DNA of 64,000 nt. Origin: Candidatus Desulfopertinax cowenii (GTDB lineage: Bacteria > Bacillota > Desulfotomaculia > Desulfotomaculales > Desulforudaceae). Each line of letters opens with the position of its first letter. Position 1 is the stretch's first letter. The position numbers and the translations under genes were made by a program. Shown one piece after another: positions 46,394 to 56,312 of this stretch. The stretch lies in NCBI GenBank assembly GCA_001899445.1, contig MPOA01000006.1, positions 248,001 through 312,000 on the forward strand. Direction: 5' to 3'. Below the pieces are notes generated by a model. That model saw nothing but the letters and a program-made list of their open reading frames with translations, was not told where the DNA came from and made no database searches.

Positions 46394-47104
46394 CTATCCG
46401 ATGAGCCGTCTCATTATCTCGGCGTAGGCCTCTTCGACTCCGCCCAGGTCATGGCGAAACCGATCCTTGTCCAGCTTCTCGCCGGTGGCCCGGTCCCACA
46501 GCCGGCAGGTATCCGGCGAGATCTCGTCCACCAACAGCAGCCGTCCTTCGCCCTCGGAGAGCCCGAACTCCAGCTTGAAGTCCACCAGGTCGATTCCTCG
46601 ATCGAACAGATACCCCCTCAGGATCTCGTTCACCCGGAGGGCCATGGACCGCATTGTCTCCACCTCGTCGGGGGTGGCTAGCCCCAGCACCCGGATGTGA
46701 TCGTAGTTAATCAGTGGGTCGTGGAGTTCGTCGTTCTTGTAATAGGTCTCCACCACTGGCTCAGGCAACACCAGGCCTTCTTCCAGCCCCAGTCGCTTGC
46801 TCAGGCTGCCGGCGGCGATGTTCCGCACCACAACCTCCAAGGCCAAAACCCGGGTGCCTCGGACCAGCATTTCCCGGTCCCCGATTAATTCCACGAAGTG
46901 GTTCGGCACCCCGTACCGCTCCAGCAGCTGGAATAGATGCGCCGACACCTGGTTATTGACCACGCCCTTCCCAACGATCGTACCCTTTTTCCGGCCGTCG
47001 AAGGCGGTGGCGTCGTCCTTGTATTCCACCAGGTACAGGCCCGCCTCGGAGGTACGGAAAAGCTTCTTGGCCTTGCCCTCGTACAGAAACTCCCTTTTCT
47101 CCAC
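46394..47104 (-). CDS. purC: SAICAR synthetase
   Basis: 236 residues of the short bacterial type. [20 protein letters not shown] begins the protein, [17 protein letters not shown] and [14 protein letters not shown]-like segments follow, and [13 protein letters not shown] is the C-terminal signature. Start GTG at 47104 with a weak AAAG site. Placed between purB and purF. Confidence 0.96.
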   Translation of the reverse strand: MEKREFLYEGKAKKLFRTSEAGLYLVEYKDDATAFDGRKKGTIVGKGVVNNQVSAHLFQLLERYGVPNHFVELIGDREMLVRGTRVLALEVVVRNIAAGSLSKRLGLEEGLVLPEPVVETYYKNDELHDPLINYDHIRVLGLATPDEVETMRSMALRVNEILRGYLFDRGIDLVDFKLEFGLSEGEGRLLLVDEISPDTCRLWDRATGEKLDKDRFRHDLGGVEEAYAEIMRRLIG

Positions 47105-47136
47105 CTTTGATTCTCCCGTTCCTCGCCCAAAAAGTA

Positions 47137-48429
47137 CTATAAACCGAACCGGCGGTAAATCTGGCCGGTCCGCCTGGTAAAGAAACCGTAATCAAACAGC
47201 GCGTCCAGTTCCTCCGGACGCAGCACCTCCTGGACGGCCGGGTCTTCGCCGAGGAGCCGCCGGAAAGGGGCTCCAGTTTCCCAGCAGCGCATGGCGTTTC
47301 TCTGTACCAGTTCGTAGGCCCGCTCCCGGGATAGCCCCTTCTCCACCAGGGCCAAGAGCACCCGCTGGGAGAACACCAGGCCGTGGGTGCGTTCCAAGTT
47401 ACGCCGCATCTTTTCGGGATACACCAGGAGGTTGTCTGCCACTTCGGTAAACCGGTACAGCATGTAGTCCAGGGCGGTGGTGCTGTCCGGAATGACCACC
47501 CGCTCGACCGAGGAGTGCGAGATGTCACGTTCGTGCCACAAGGCCACGTTCTCCAGACCGACAATGGCATTGGCCCGCAGCAGCCGGGCCAGGCCGGAAA
47601 TCCGTTCGCAGACGATAGGGTTACGCTTGTGCGGCATGGCCGAGGACCCCTTCTGCCCGGGCCGGAACGGCTCTTCAACCTCGCGCAGGTCAGTGCGCTG
47701 CAGGTTACGGATCTCGATCGCGAACTTTTCCAGCGAACTCCCGATCACGGCCAACGTACTGAGAAACGCTGCGTGCCGGTCCCGCTGCACCACCTGGGTA
47801 GCCACCTTCTCGGGAGTCAGTCCTAGCCGGACGCACACGTATTCCTCCACGAAAGGGTCCACCGTGGAATAGGTGCCCACCGCACCGGCCAGCTTGCCCA
47901 CACTGATCTCATCCAGCGCCCGGTCCATGCGCTCCAGCGCGCGCTCCACCTCGGCCGCCCAGAGCAAGAACTTCAGCCCCAGGACGGTCGGCTCGGCGTG
48001 CACGCCGTGCGTCCGCCCCGGCATCAGTGTGTTCCGGTGCGCCTGGGCCTGGCGCAGCAAGACCTGGTGCAACTTTCGCAGCCGCCCGACGATCTGGAGA
48101 CCGGCCTCCCGCATGCGCACGGCCAGCGCCGTGTCCACCACGTCCGAAGAGGTCAGCCCCAGGTGCAGGTACCGGGCCTCGTCCCCGACATACTCACCGA
48201 CACAAGTGAGGAAAGCGATCACGTCGTGCCGGGTGGTCTTTTCAATCTCCAGGATTCGGTCCACGTCGAAACGCGCCCGCTCCCGGATGATCCAGGCAGC
48301 CTCAGGAGGCACCTGGCCCAGCTCGGCCATGGCCTCCACCGTCAGGATTTCGATTTCCAGCCACTTGGCGAAGCGGTTCTCGTCGGACCAAATCCGTTTC
48401 ATTTCCGGCAGGGTGTACCGGTCAATCAT
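47137..48429 (-). CDS. purB: adenylosuccinate lyase
   Basis: 430-residue fumarase/aspartase-superfamily enzyme that acts twice in purine synthesis (SAICAR and adenylosuccinate cleavage). [20 protein letters not shown] is the typical N-terminus. The signature loop [20 protein letters not shown] carries the catalytic Ser. It is the first gene of a seven-gene run (purB-C-F-M-N-H-D). In the 129-nt gap upstream, a tandem GGGATACCA repeat and AT-rich -10-like sequences are present but no clear -35. Confidence 0.97.
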   Translation of the reverse strand: MIDRYTLPEMKRIWSDENRFAKWLEIEILTVEAMAELGQVPPEAAWIIRERARFDVDRILEIEKTTRHDVIAFLTCVGEYVGDEARYLHLGLTSSDVVDTALAVRMREAGLQIVGRLRKLHQVLLRQAQAHRNTLMPGRTHGVHAEPTVLGLKFLLWAAEVERALERMDRALDEISVGKLAGAVGTYSTVDPFVEEYVCVRLGLTPEKVATQVVQRDRHAAFLSTLAVIGSSLEKFAIEIRNLQRTDLREVEEPFRPGQKGSSAMPHKRNPIVCERISGLARLLRANAIVGLENVALWHERDISHSSVERVVIPDSTTALDYMLYRFTEVADNLLVYPEKMRRNLERTHGLVFSQRVLLALVEKGLSRERAYELVQRNAMRCWETGAPFRRLLGEDPAVQEVLRPEELDALFDYGFFTRRTGQIYRRFGL

Positions 48430-48558
48430 AGGGGTTCGGGCATCCTTCCAGTTGTATTATTCGTATTCGGCTGGTGACGGGTGTGGTATCCCTGGTATCC
48501 CTTTTATAATACAAAACTATAATGCACTGCGCCAGCAACTTACCCTTCCTAGTTTCTT

Positions 48559-50100
48559 TTATTCCCACTCGATCGTCCCCGGGGGCTTGGACGTGATGTC
48601 GTACACCACCCGGTTGACGCCCTCCACCTCGTTGACCAGCCTGCAGGAGATCGCCTCCAGTACCTCGTACGGCAGGCGTACCCAGTCGGCGGTCATAGCA
48701 TCCACGCTTTCCACCGCCCGAACGACGATGGTGTAGCCGTAGGTCCGTTCGTCACCCATCACGCCCACGCTGCGCACGGGCGCTAGAACAGCAAAGGACT
48801 GCCAGATCTGCCGGTAAAGCCCGGCGCGCCGGATTTCCTGGTCCACAATCGCGTCGGCCCGCCGCAGGAGTTCCAGCTTGTGCGCGGTGACCTCGCCGAG
48901 CACGCGCACAGCCAGACCCGGACCGGGGAAGGGCTGACGCCACACGATCTCCTCCGGGAGCCCCAACACCTCACCCAGCACCCGCACCTCGTCCTTGAAC
49001 AGCCAGCGCAGCGGTTCGATCAGCTTGAACCGGATATCGGCGGGCAGACCGCCGACGTTATGGTGGGTCTTGATTACCGCCCCGGTGGCCGTTCCACTCT
49101 CCACCACGTCCGGGTAAATGGTGCCTTGGACCAAAAAGTCGGCCCGGCCCAGCTTAGCCGCCTCCTCCTCGAACACCCGAATGAACTCCGCGCCGATGAT
49201 TCGGCGCTTGGCCTCCGGGTCTTCCACCCCGGCCAGGCGCTCCAGGAACCGCTCCCGGGCGTCCACGTACACCAGCCGCATTCCGAAGCGGTCCCGGAAA
49301 GTTGTCTGAACCTGTTCGGCTTCGCCCATCCGTAACAGCCCGTGATTCACGAACACACAGGTCAGCCGATCGCCCACCGCCCGGTGCACCAGTGCGGCGG
49401 ACACCGAAGAGTCCACGCCCCCGCTCAGGGCGCACAGTACCCGGCCATCACCGACTTCCCGCCTGATCTGCGCCACCGCATCGTCCAGGAAGGAGGTCAT
49501 GGACCAGTCCCCCCGGCAGCCGCAGACGTCGTATAGGAAACGCCGCAAGACCTGGTTGCCCTTCGGGGTGTGCCGCACTTCGGGGTGAAACTGCAGGCCG
49601 AACAATTGCTTCTCAGGGTGGGCCATGCCTGCGCACGGGGAATCGGCGGTGCGGGCCGTGATTCGGAATCCGGGCGGCGGAGCGTCCACCCGGTCACCGT
49701 GGCTCATCCAGCATTGTTCCCGGGCGTCCAGGTCCCGAAACAGAACATCCCGTTCCAGCACCTCCAGCTCGGTTTTACCGTACTCCCGCCGGGTGGCGGG
49801 CGACACGGTGCCGCCGAGCTGCCGGGCCATGAGCTGCATACCGTAACAGATCCCCAGGATTGGAATCCCGGCCTCATAAAGCGCCGCGTCGCACCGCGGT
49901 GCCCCTTCCTGGTACACGCTGGAAGGACCGCCCGAAAAAACAATGCCCTTCGGCGCCCGGGCGACAATCTCCTGCACGCGGGTATGGTAGGGCAAGATTT
50001 CACAATAAACCCGGCACTCTCTGATTCGCCGGGCGATCAATTGGGTGTACTGTCCGCCGAAATCAAGCACCAACACAAATTCTTCGACCGGGGCCTGCAA
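48559..50100 (-). CDS. guaA: GMP synthase (glutamine-hydrolysing)
   Basis: 513 residues. The N-terminal class I glutaminase has Cys in [17 protein letters not shown] and His-Glu in [12 protein letters not shown]. The ATP pyrophosphatase loop is [18 protein letters not shown], and the C-terminal dimerisation domain ends [18 protein letters not shown], the universal GuaA tail. The start is TTG at 50100, 8 nt after AGGAGG; the frame extends to 50121. It lies 36 nt after hpt and is probably cotranscribed with it. Confidence 0.97.
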   Translation of the reverse strand: MQAPVEEFVLVLDFGGQYTQLIARRIRECRVYCEILPYHTRVQEIVARAPKGIVFSGGPSSVYQEGAPRCDAALYEAGIPILGICYGMQLMARQLGGTVSPATRREYGKTELEVLERDVLFRDLDAREQCWMSHGDRVDAPPPGFRITARTADSPCAGMAHPEKQLFGLQFHPEVRHTPKGNQVLRRFLYDVCGCRGDWSMTSFLDDAVAQIRREVGDGRVLCALSGGVDSSVSAALVHRAVGDRLTCVFVNHGLLRMGEAEQVQTTFRDRFGMRLVYVDARERFLERLAGVEDPEAKRRIIGAEFIRVFEEEAAKLGRADFLVQGTIYPDVVESGTATGAVIKTHHNVGGLPADIRFKLIEPLRWLFKDEVRVLGEVLGLPEEIVWRQPFPGPGLAVRVLGEVTAHKLELLRRADAIVDQEIRRAGLYRQIWQSFAVLAPVRSVGVMGDERTYGYTIVVRAVESVDAMTADWVRLPYEVLEAISCRLVNEVEGVNRVVYDITSKPPGTIEWE

Positions 50101-50136
50101 AGGACAGAACCTCCTTGGCATACAGAATACAGGAGC

Positions 50137-50682
50137 CTATTTCTTTTGGTACACTGCGGGTTTTAGGACCCAGACATCGGGCAGGTTACGGTAAAACTCG
50201 TTGTAGTCCAGGCCGTACCCGACCACGAATTCGTCGGGAATCACAAAGCCCAGGTAGTCCACCGGCACCTCGATCTTGCGCCGGCTGGGCTTGTCCAAAA
50301 GCACGCAAACCCGCAGGCTGGCCGGATTCCGCGTGCGCAGGGTTTCCAGCAGGTAGTTCAAGGTCAGGCCGGTGTCGACGATGTCCTCAACGAGCAGCAC
50401 GTGTTGGTCTTCGATAGTTTGATCCAAATCCTTGAGGATGCGGACCACACCGGACGAAGAGGATAACTGGCCGTAACTGGCCACGGCCATGAAATCAAAC
50501 GAAACGGGCACTGAAATCACCCGCACCAGGTCGGCCATAAAGACGGCGGAACCTTTGAGGACGCCGACCGCCAGAAGCTGCCGTATTCCGGCATAATCCT
50601 GGGAAATCCGACGGCCCAACTCGGCCACTTTAGCCTCGATTTCATGCGCCGGGACCAGCACCCGGTCCAGGTCGGAGTGCAC
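50137..50682 (-). CDS. hpt: hypoxanthine phosphoribosyltransferase
   Basis: 181 residues with GTG at 50682 as start, the usual size for Hpt. The longer frame to 50790 is excluded because a strong promoter lies within it. The PRPP-binding loop is HVLLVEDIVDTGLTLNYLLE, and LLAVGVLKGSAVFMADLVR and DFMAVASYGQLSSSSG are family segments. It salvages hypoxanthine or guanine to IMP or GMP, in context with guaA and the de novo purine genes. Confidence 0.95.
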   Translation of the reverse strand: MHSDLDRVLVPAHEIEAKVAELGRRISQDYAGIRQLLAVGVLKGSAVFMADLVRVISVPVSFDFMAVASYGQLSSSSGVVRILKDLDQTIEDQHVLLVEDIVDTGLTLNYLLETLRTRNPASLRVCVLLDKPSRRKIEVPVDYLGFVIPDEFVVGYGLDYNEFYRNLPDVWVLKPAVYQKK

Positions 50683-50715
50683 AACCTCAACCCCTGTCAA
50701 TGGCGAAATTCCGGA

Positions 50716-50765
50716 AAAAATCTGGCCTATTATCCGCAAAACTCCCGAAAAATCTGGCCTATTAT
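50716..50765. repeat. duplicated 18-bp block at the hpt promoter
   Basis: AAAAATCTGGCCTATTAT occurs at 50716-50733 and again, identical, at 50748-50765, a 32-bp period. The promoter-proximal copy contains the -10 box, and the other lies at the start of the transcript. Confidence 0.85.
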
Positions 50766-50790
50766 ACCAGGAAAGCCGCAGGGGTGTCAA
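50761..50790 (-). promoter_or_regulatory. consensus sigma-A promoter of hpt-guaA
   Basis: On the minus strand: perfect TTGACA (50785-50790), 18-nt spacer, perfect TATAAT (50761-50766). Transcription would start near 50754, giving a leader of about 70 nt. Confidence 0.88.
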
Positions 50791-50947
50791 CGCGCCGAAA
50801 AACGGCGGGCCGATTGAACCGGCCCGGGGGACAGGCGACTCCGGGAAACTCCCGGATAGCGCCGCCTATTACGAAGAACACCCAGGCCAGGCGCACCAAC
50901 AATTAACGGTGGCACCACCGCCACCGTTTGAAATCCCGGGCAATCAG

Positions 50948-51667
50948 TTATCCTTCTTTCTCCGGTACCGTTTCCGGCGCCTCAATCGCGATGTCCTTGC
51001 CGTAATCCCAGAATTCGATGTCGATCAGCAGCTGTTGATTTTTGGCGCTCTTGCTTCGGGCTGTAATGCTGGCCTTGGTGATTCGCTGTTCCTTGGAGTC
51101 GATCCACAGCCGATAGTCGAAGTCGGTGAACTGCATCTCCAGGAAGGGGTTCACCACCATCGGTTTGATGGCCAGGATGTCGTGCGCCCGGCCCAAACCT
51201 CCCTCCCGGCCCTCGTAAGTAATTTCCGGCACGTCCTTGAAGTTCAGAACGCCCAGGGGGTTCAACTCGGTGATAAACAGTTCGGACTGGGCCAGGCGGT
51301 TGCCCTTGAGAATCAGCCATTTGCCGGTGATCTGGTCCTTCATGTAGGTGGTATCTTCGATCTGGACCATTTCGATGGGGCTGTTGATCAGGGTGCCCTT
51401 GATGTACACCCGGTCGGGCAGCACCGCGGCTCCCTCGATCTGGCTGAAATAGCTAGTCGGTTCCCCCCTGGTCTCGAGCCTAGAATTGATCCGGTACCGG
51501 TAAGACTGGGCGGCCCGCGTGTTTTTCAGGGCTTCGGCCAGCAACGCTTCCTTCTCCACTCCGGCGCCCCGGACATACCCATGCAGACCCCAGTACCCCA
51601 GGACAAGTACCGCCAAAACGATCAGTCCCAGCCAGAACCGGCGCCGCGACATCACTACCCAACGCAT
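50948..51667 (-). CDS. membrane-anchored LolA/LppX-like lipoprotein-type protein, function unknown
   Basis: 239 residues. A basic start (RRRF) and one transmembrane helix (WLGLIVLAVLVLGYWGL) anchor an extracytoplasmic domain. Its beta-strands (YRYRINSRLETRGE; AVLPDRVYIKGTLINSPIEM; TTYMKDQITGKWLIL) resemble outer-surface lipoprotein carrier folds seen in Firmicutes. No lipobox Cys, so it is probably an uncleaved anchor. GGAGGGG precedes the ATG by 5 nt. It is divergent from the DUF1015 gene 231 nt away. Confidence 0.7.
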   Translation of the reverse strand: MRWVVMSRRRFWLGLIVLAVLVLGYWGLHGYVRGAGVEKEALLAEALKNTRAAQSYRYRINSRLETRGEPTSYFSQIEGAAVLPDRVYIKGTLINSPIEMVQIEDTTYMKDQITGKWLILKGNRLAQSELFITELNPLGVLNFKDVPEITYEGREGGLGRAHDILAIKPMVVNPFLEMQFTDFDYRLWIDSKEQRITKASITARSKSAKNQQLLIDIEFWDYGKDIAIEAPETVPEKEG

Positions 51668-51898
51668 GCGGACCCCTCCCAGGCAAATTTACGGATTTAC
51701 GGTTTCCCGAACAGCACCCCCGGCGCACAGTAATTGATACGCCGGGCGGCCGGAAAATATGCCCGGCGATCCAATATGGCGGCATCTTTCGCCAACGTCG
51801 GTTTTGGGTTATAATCGGGTTAGAATTATCCAGGTCGGATTTCCAAATCCGGGCGAACGTGGTCGTAATTGAGATCACCCTAATGAGGAGGCCCCAAC

Positions 51899-53179
51899 TT
51901 GGCACGAATCATCCCGATCCGGGGACTGCGCTACAATCCCATGTTCGTGGACGACCTGTCCCTTGTAGTCACTCCCCCTTATGACGTAATCGATGAGGAA
52001 GCCCAGAACCGCTACTACGAACGGCACCCCTACAATATCATCCGCCTGGAATACAACCGTGTTTACCCGGAAGATAACACCCAAAATAACCGCTACACCC
52101 GGGCGGCCGCCACTTTTCGGGATTGGCGGGCCCGCGGGGTGTTCGTGCGGGAAGACAAGCCGGCGCTGTATCTTTACGAACAGGAGTTCGAACGAGGCGG
52201 GCGAAGCTACCGCCGCCGGGGGTTTTTCGGCGCCATTCGCTTGGAACCCTACAGTACGGGCACGGTCCGGCCCCATGAAGAGACCCTGCCCCACGCCAAG
52301 CGGGACCGCTATAATCTCCTCCGCGCCTGCCGGGCCAACTTCAGCCCCATTTTTGGACTTTACGCCGAAAAGGAACTGGAAACGGTGCAAATCCTGGCGG
52401 CGGCGGCTGGAATCCGGCCCGCGGTGGAGTTCCGCGACGAAGGGGGACAAACCCACCGACTCTGGCCGGTTACCGACCCGCAGACCATCAACCGGGTGCT
52501 GATCATCCTGGAGCGGTACCCGGTGTTTATCGCTGACGGTCACCACCGGTACGAAACGGCACTGGCCTACAAGGAGGCGTGCAACGCACCGGGACTGCAG
52601 AACTGCGCCCTGATCGTGCTGGTCAGCGTTTACGATCCCGGGTTGGTGATTCTGCCGACCCACCGGCTGGTCAAGAGTCCCCGCAGCTCGGCGCTTCCGG
52701 ACTTCCTGACCGCGCTGGAGCAGTATTTTGAAGTAATCCCGGCCGCCGGTGATTTGCCCGCCTTCCTCTCTGAACTGGGACGCCGGCCGAAACATTCCTT
52801 CGGCCTTTACGCCCGAACCGGGCAATTCTATTTACTTTCGCTGAAAACCGGTACCGATCTAGACCGGCTGATGCCGGCTGACCGTTCCCCGAGTTGGAGG
52901 CAGTTGGACGTTTCTGTGCTGCACCACCTGGTTTTTGAGAAAGTCCTGGGGCTCGGCCGCGCCCAATGGGCCGGAGAAGAATACCTGAAGTATACCCGCG
53001 AAGAAGAGGGCGCCCTGGCCCGGGTCGACGCCGGGGAATTCGATTACGCCTTTTTCCTCAACCCCCCGGGAGTCGAGGAGTTGGTCGCCGTAGCCGAGGA
53101 AGGGGAACGCATGCCCCAAAAATCCACTTACTTTTTCCCCAAGTTGAGCACCGGTTTGGTAATCAACGCCTTCGATTAA
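51899..53179 (+). CDS. DUF1015 family protein
   Basis: 426 residues. The family's features are clear: an N-terminal PIRGLRYNP with VVTPPYDVIDEEAQNRYYER, a central TGTVRPHEETLPHAKRDR, and FIADGHHRYETALAYKE, which has a His-Arg-Tyr-Glu core. Family function is not established; members are often near serine or methanogenesis genes. TTG start at 51899 behind GAGGAGG. TATAAT at 51810-51815 may be its -10 box. Cytoplasmic, no membrane segment. A strong terminator follows it. Confidence 0.9.
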   Translation: MARIIPIRGLRYNPMFVDDLSLVVTPPYDVIDEEAQNRYYERHPYNIIRLEYNRVYPEDNTQNNRYTRAAATFRDWRARGVFVREDKPALYLYEQEFERGGRSYRRRGFFGAIRLEPYSTGTVRPHEETLPHAKRDRYNLLRACRANFSPIFGLYAEKELETVQILAAAAGIRPAVEFRDEGGQTHRLWPVTDPQTINRVLIILERYPVFIADGHHRYETALAYKEACNAPGLQNCALIVLVSVYDPGLVILPTHRLVKSPRSSALPDFLTALEQYFEVIPAAGDLPAFLSELGRRPKHSFGLYARTGQFYLLSLKTGTDLDRLMPADRSPSWRQLDVSVLHHLVFEKVLGLGRAQWAGEEYLKYTREEEGALARVDAGEFDYAFFLNPPGVEELVAVAEEGERMPQKSTYFFPKLSTGLVINAFD

Positions 53180-53526
53180 TGCGATTTATTCGTGGCCTAA
53201 GCAGTAATCTCGAACGGAATGGCGAATTTAGCTGGAGCAATACGGTAAACGGTGACTGAAATCACCATCAGGCACTAACGATTGACTTTTAAAAGAAGAA
53301 CCACGGAGGTTTTCGATCCGCTGCAGGAGCAGCGGAAACCCCGTGGTTTTTTTATCAATGATGCACCGGTACAAAACCGCACCCGACCAGGCAGGATCAG
53401 TTTCGTGGTTTTGTGTTAACGGCCACACCAACGGAGGAACCGGGCGGTGTATGGCAAACTCCTGAATTACGCGCTGGCCGCATCAACGACTTCGGGCAGG
53501 ATTTCCACCGGCTTACGCACGACATT
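53180..53526. other. intergenic region between converging DUF1015 and radical SAM genes
   Basis: Contains the terminator of the DUF1015 gene. At the right end, on the minus strand, 19 coding-like codons (53470-53526) continue in frame beyond the TAG of the radical SAM gene to a TAA at 53467-53469. Nothing else recognised. Confidence 0.5.
53299..53354 (+). terminator. rho-independent terminator after the DUF1015 gene
   Basis: A long two-part hairpin: outer stem ACCACGG/CCGTGGT with GGTTT/AAACC, inner stem CCGCTGC/GCAGCGG, then seven Ts. Confidence 0.9.
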
Positions 53527-54798
53527 CTATACGTACCGCCACACCCGTTGCCGGAACTGCACGTTTATCGCCCACAGAATGCCATGGTGCCGGCGGGGCC
53601 ACCAGCCCAGGCGCTGGAGGATAGAAGGATAGGAGTAAAACTTGCGCCAGGCCCACTCGAAACCCCGCTGAAGTTTTTCGGCGGACATGCTCAGGGGCTC
53701 GTAAACCACGCGGGCGAAATTGTACTGAGACCAGTCCCGGTTGGTGATGCGGCCCTGTTCCTGCATCTCCCGGTAAAGTTTTGTCCCCGGCAGGGGGGTC
53801 AGGATCGAAAACTGCGCGACCTCGAGACGGCACCTCCGGGCGAAGTTGACCGTACACTTGAACACCCCGGGGTCGTCCTTGTCCAACCCAAAGATGAAGG
53901 CGCCCTCGATGGCGATGCCGAAGCGGTGAATCTTCTTAATCGCCTCGCGGAAGCGTTCCACTCGGTTCACGCGCTTGCCGATCTTCTCCAGGTTTTGCTG
54001 TACCAGCGACTCAAACCCGATGAACATACCTACGCAACCGCTTTTGGCCGCCAAACCAAGCAGTTCCTCGTCATCCGCCAGGTCGAGGCTGCCCTGACTA
54101 AACCAGTGGATACGCAGGGGAATCAAGGACCGGAAAAGTTCGCGGGCGTATTTTTTTGAAGCGATGATGTTGTCGTCCACGAAGCCCACGATCCTCCCCG
54201 GCAGGGAAGCCACCTCCCGGATCACCTCTTCCACGGGCCGGTGACGGAAGGTGCGCCCGAAGAACTGGCTTACCGCGCAGAAGCTGCAGGCAAACGGACA
54301 ACCCCGGGTGGTCTGAACGGTGTGTGGTATCAGGTACCGGTCCAACTCGAGGAGATCCCGTCGGGGTACCGGCAGCCCGGCGAGCGAGGGCCTTTTCTCT
54401 GTGCGGTAGACGTTTTTCATCCGCCCCGCCTGAAAGTCCTCCAGGAGTTGGGGCCACTGGCCCTCGGCCTCGCCGACCACGACGGCGTCCACGTGCTTCA
54501 GCGCCTCTTCGGGCATCGCCGAGGCATGCATGCCGCCCATCACCACCGGCACACCGCGGGCCCGGAATTCGTCCGCAATTGCGTAGGCCCGCGGCGCCAG
54601 CGCGGTTAGGGCGGTGATGCCCACCAGGTCCACCCGGGCGTTGAAGTCGATATCCTCGATACTTTCGTCCAGAATCCGGACCTCGACTCCGGGTGGGGTG
54701 AGCGCCGCCACGGTAGCCAGGTGCAGCGGCGGGAAGATAGTCTTGGTCTTATTCCCTGTACTTTTCCGCCAAGCCGGAGCGATGAGAAGCACTTTCAT
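53527..54798 (-). CDS. B12-binding-domain radical SAM protein
   Basis: 423 residues. The N-terminal cobalamin-binding-type Rossmann domain (MKVLLIAPAWRKS; VDLVGITALTALAPRAYAIA; VPVVMGGMHASAMPEEAL) is followed by the radical SAM barrel with the cluster motif TTRGCPFACSFCAVSQFFGR. It most resembles the HpnJ/BchE-type methylase and cyclase group; the substrate is unknown. Start ATG at 54798, with AAAGGAG about 13 nt upstream; upstream GTG starts are possible. The TAG stop at 53527-53529 may truncate the protein by about 19 residues. No partner gene nearby. Confidence 0.85.
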   Translation of the reverse strand: MKVLLIAPAWRKSTGNKTKTIFPPLHLATVAALTPPGVEVRILDESIEDIDFNARVDLVGITALTALAPRAYAIADEFRARGVPVVMGGMHASAMPEEALKHVDAVVVGEAEGQWPQLLEDFQAGRMKNVYRTEKRPSLAGLPVPRRDLLELDRYLIPHTVQTTRGCPFACSFCAVSQFFGRTFRHRPVEEVIREVASLPGRIVGFVDDNIIASKKYARELFRSLIPLRIHWFSQGSLDLADDEELLGLAAKSGCVGMFIGFESLVQQNLEKIGKRVNRVERFREAIKKIHRFGIAIEGAFIFGLDKDDPGVFKCTVNFARRCRLEVAQFSILTPLPGTKLYREMQEQGRITNRDWSQYNFARVVYEPLSMSAEKLQRGFEWAWRKFYSYPSILQRLGWWPRRHHGILWAINVQFRQRVWRYV

Positions 54799-55286
54799 CT
54801 TGACGAGCACACTCCTTTCCAGAAGCTTATGCGCCGGGTGTGCCCAACCGTACCACACCGTTGACCAGGTTCCGTATTACGCGATCAAAAACGCCACGGC
54901 CACGGCGGGAGCCGGCAAAAAAGAATGGCACTTTAGGCTAAGTCCCTTAAACAGACAGGACACCCACAATGCCCGGTTTTCAGGTGATTGCGGGTGTCAC
55001 TGGATCTAGGAAAGCAGGTTTTGTTCCTCGTGTTCAGTCGCTGAGACTTCTAACAGTTTGGCAAGCTTCCGGAAAGGTCCGGGCTGGAACAGGCTTCTAG
55101 AATGGTAAATGCTTATCTTTATGTTAATACCAGGTACCGGTGTTCTGTCAAGCTACCGCAAGTTGAACTACTAACCCAAAGCGGCATCTCGGAACTCGTC
55201 CCCCGCGTTTTCTCTTTGGTCCTCCAGTTGTCCGAACTGATCAATCTTTGAATAATGTAGCGCACTCGTGTATAAGCGGTGGCCTC
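54799..55286. other. 488-nt gap, mostly the long leader of the radical SAM gene
   Basis: On the minus strand a promoter at 55124-55151 would give a leader of about 315 nt. It contains a long hairpin (54959-54998: GACACCCgCAAT paired with ATTGTGGGTGTC) and a 34-codon frame at 54827-54931 with a GTG start and no clear ribosome-binding site. No known riboswitch consensus was recognised. No gene was found from 55152 to 55286. Confidence 0.5.
55124..55151 (-). promoter_or_regulatory. candidate promoter of the radical SAM gene
   Basis: TTGACA (55146-55151), 16-nt spacer, TATTAA (55124-55129) on the minus strand. The -35 is perfect and the -10 matches at four of six positions. Confidence 0.5.
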
Positions 55287-56312
55287 CTAGCAGATACGCG
55301 GTAGGGGAGCGCCGGCCAGCAGATCCAGGTACTTGGTCCCTCCGAGCGCCGTTTTCAGGAACACGTTACCCCCGCCGGCCTTAACCTCGCCGATAATCCG
55401 GGCCTCCCGGCCCAGTTCATCTGCGCGCAAAAGCGTCAGGGCCTTTTCGACCTCCGTGGGCGCAACCACCGCCAGGAATTTCCCTTCGTTCGCCAAGTAC
55501 AGCGGGTCCACGCCCAGCATCTCGGCCGCGCCCTGGACAGCCAGTCCGATCGGGATCTCGGACTCGGACAACCAGATGTCCATCCCGGCGGAAACGGCGA
55601 TTTCCTTGGCCGAGGTGGCCAGCCCACCCCGCGTCAGGTCGCGCATCAACCGGACGCCGCGGCCGAGTTCGTCGAGCAGCCGACCCGTAATCCGGTGCAG
55701 TGCCACGCAGTCGCTGACCACCTGGTCCGCGAAACCGAAACCCTCCCGCGCGGCCAGCACGGCCATGCCGTGGTCGCCCATGTTCCCGTTAACGAGGATC
55801 AGGTCCCCGGGCGCCAGGCGGTGGTAGCCCAGGTCCACGTCGGGCCGGATCAGGCCCACGCCGGTGGTGTTGATGAAGATCTTGTCCAGGTGGCCCCGGC
55901 CCACCACCTTGGTGTCACCGGCCACGACCTGTACCCCGGCCTCCTGGCAGGCTTGGGCCATCGAGGCCACCACCCGGTCCAGATCGGCCAGCGGAAAACC
56001 CTCCTCGATCAAGAAGGCCACCGTAAGGTAGCGGGGTTCGGCCCCGCTCACCGCCAGGTCGTTCACGGTGCCGCAAACGGCCAGCTTGCCGATATCGCCG
56101 CCCGGGAAAAAGGGCGGGTCGATCACGAAGGAATCGGTGGTCACCGCCATCCGGCCCTCCCCGACCGGAAACGCGGCCGCGTCGGTCAACTCCCGGAGCA
56201 GCCGATTTTCAAAGTGGCGCAGGAACAGGCCGGTGACGAGTTCGTGGGTCAGCCGCCCCCCGTCGCCGTGCGCCAGCAGGATTACATCTTCACTCTTATT
56301 GCCCGTCGGCAC
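55287..56312 (-). CDS. hypE: hydrogenase maturation factor HypE (carbamoyl dehydratase)
   Basis: 341 residues. It dehydrates the thiocarbamate on its own C-terminal Cys to thiocyanate, the source of the cyanide ligands of the NiFe site. The C-terminus ends PLPRIC, the conserved PRIC tail. The PurM-like ATP-binding segments LLAHGDGGRLTHELV, MAVTTDSFVIDPPFFPGG and VVAGDTKVVGRGHLDK are present. GTG start at 56312 behind AGAGGGGG. It is separated from hypD by 254 nt holding no gene. Confidence 0.96.
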   Translation of the reverse strand: MPTGNKSEDVILLAHGDGGRLTHELVTGLFLRHFENRLLRELTDAAAFPVGEGRMAVTTDSFVIDPPFFPGGDIGKLAVCGTVNDLAVSGAEPRYLTVAFLIEEGFPLADLDRVVASMAQACQEAGVQVVAGDTKVVGRGHLDKIFINTTGVGLIRPDVDLGYHRLAPGDLILVNGNMGDHGMAVLAAREGFGFADQVVSDCVALHRITGRLLDELGRGVRLMRDLTRGGLATSAKEIAVSAGMDIWLSESEIPIGLAVQGAAEMLGVDPLYLANEGKFLAVVAPTEVEKALTLLRADELGREARIIGEVKAGGGNVFLKTALGGTKYLDLLAGAPLPRIC

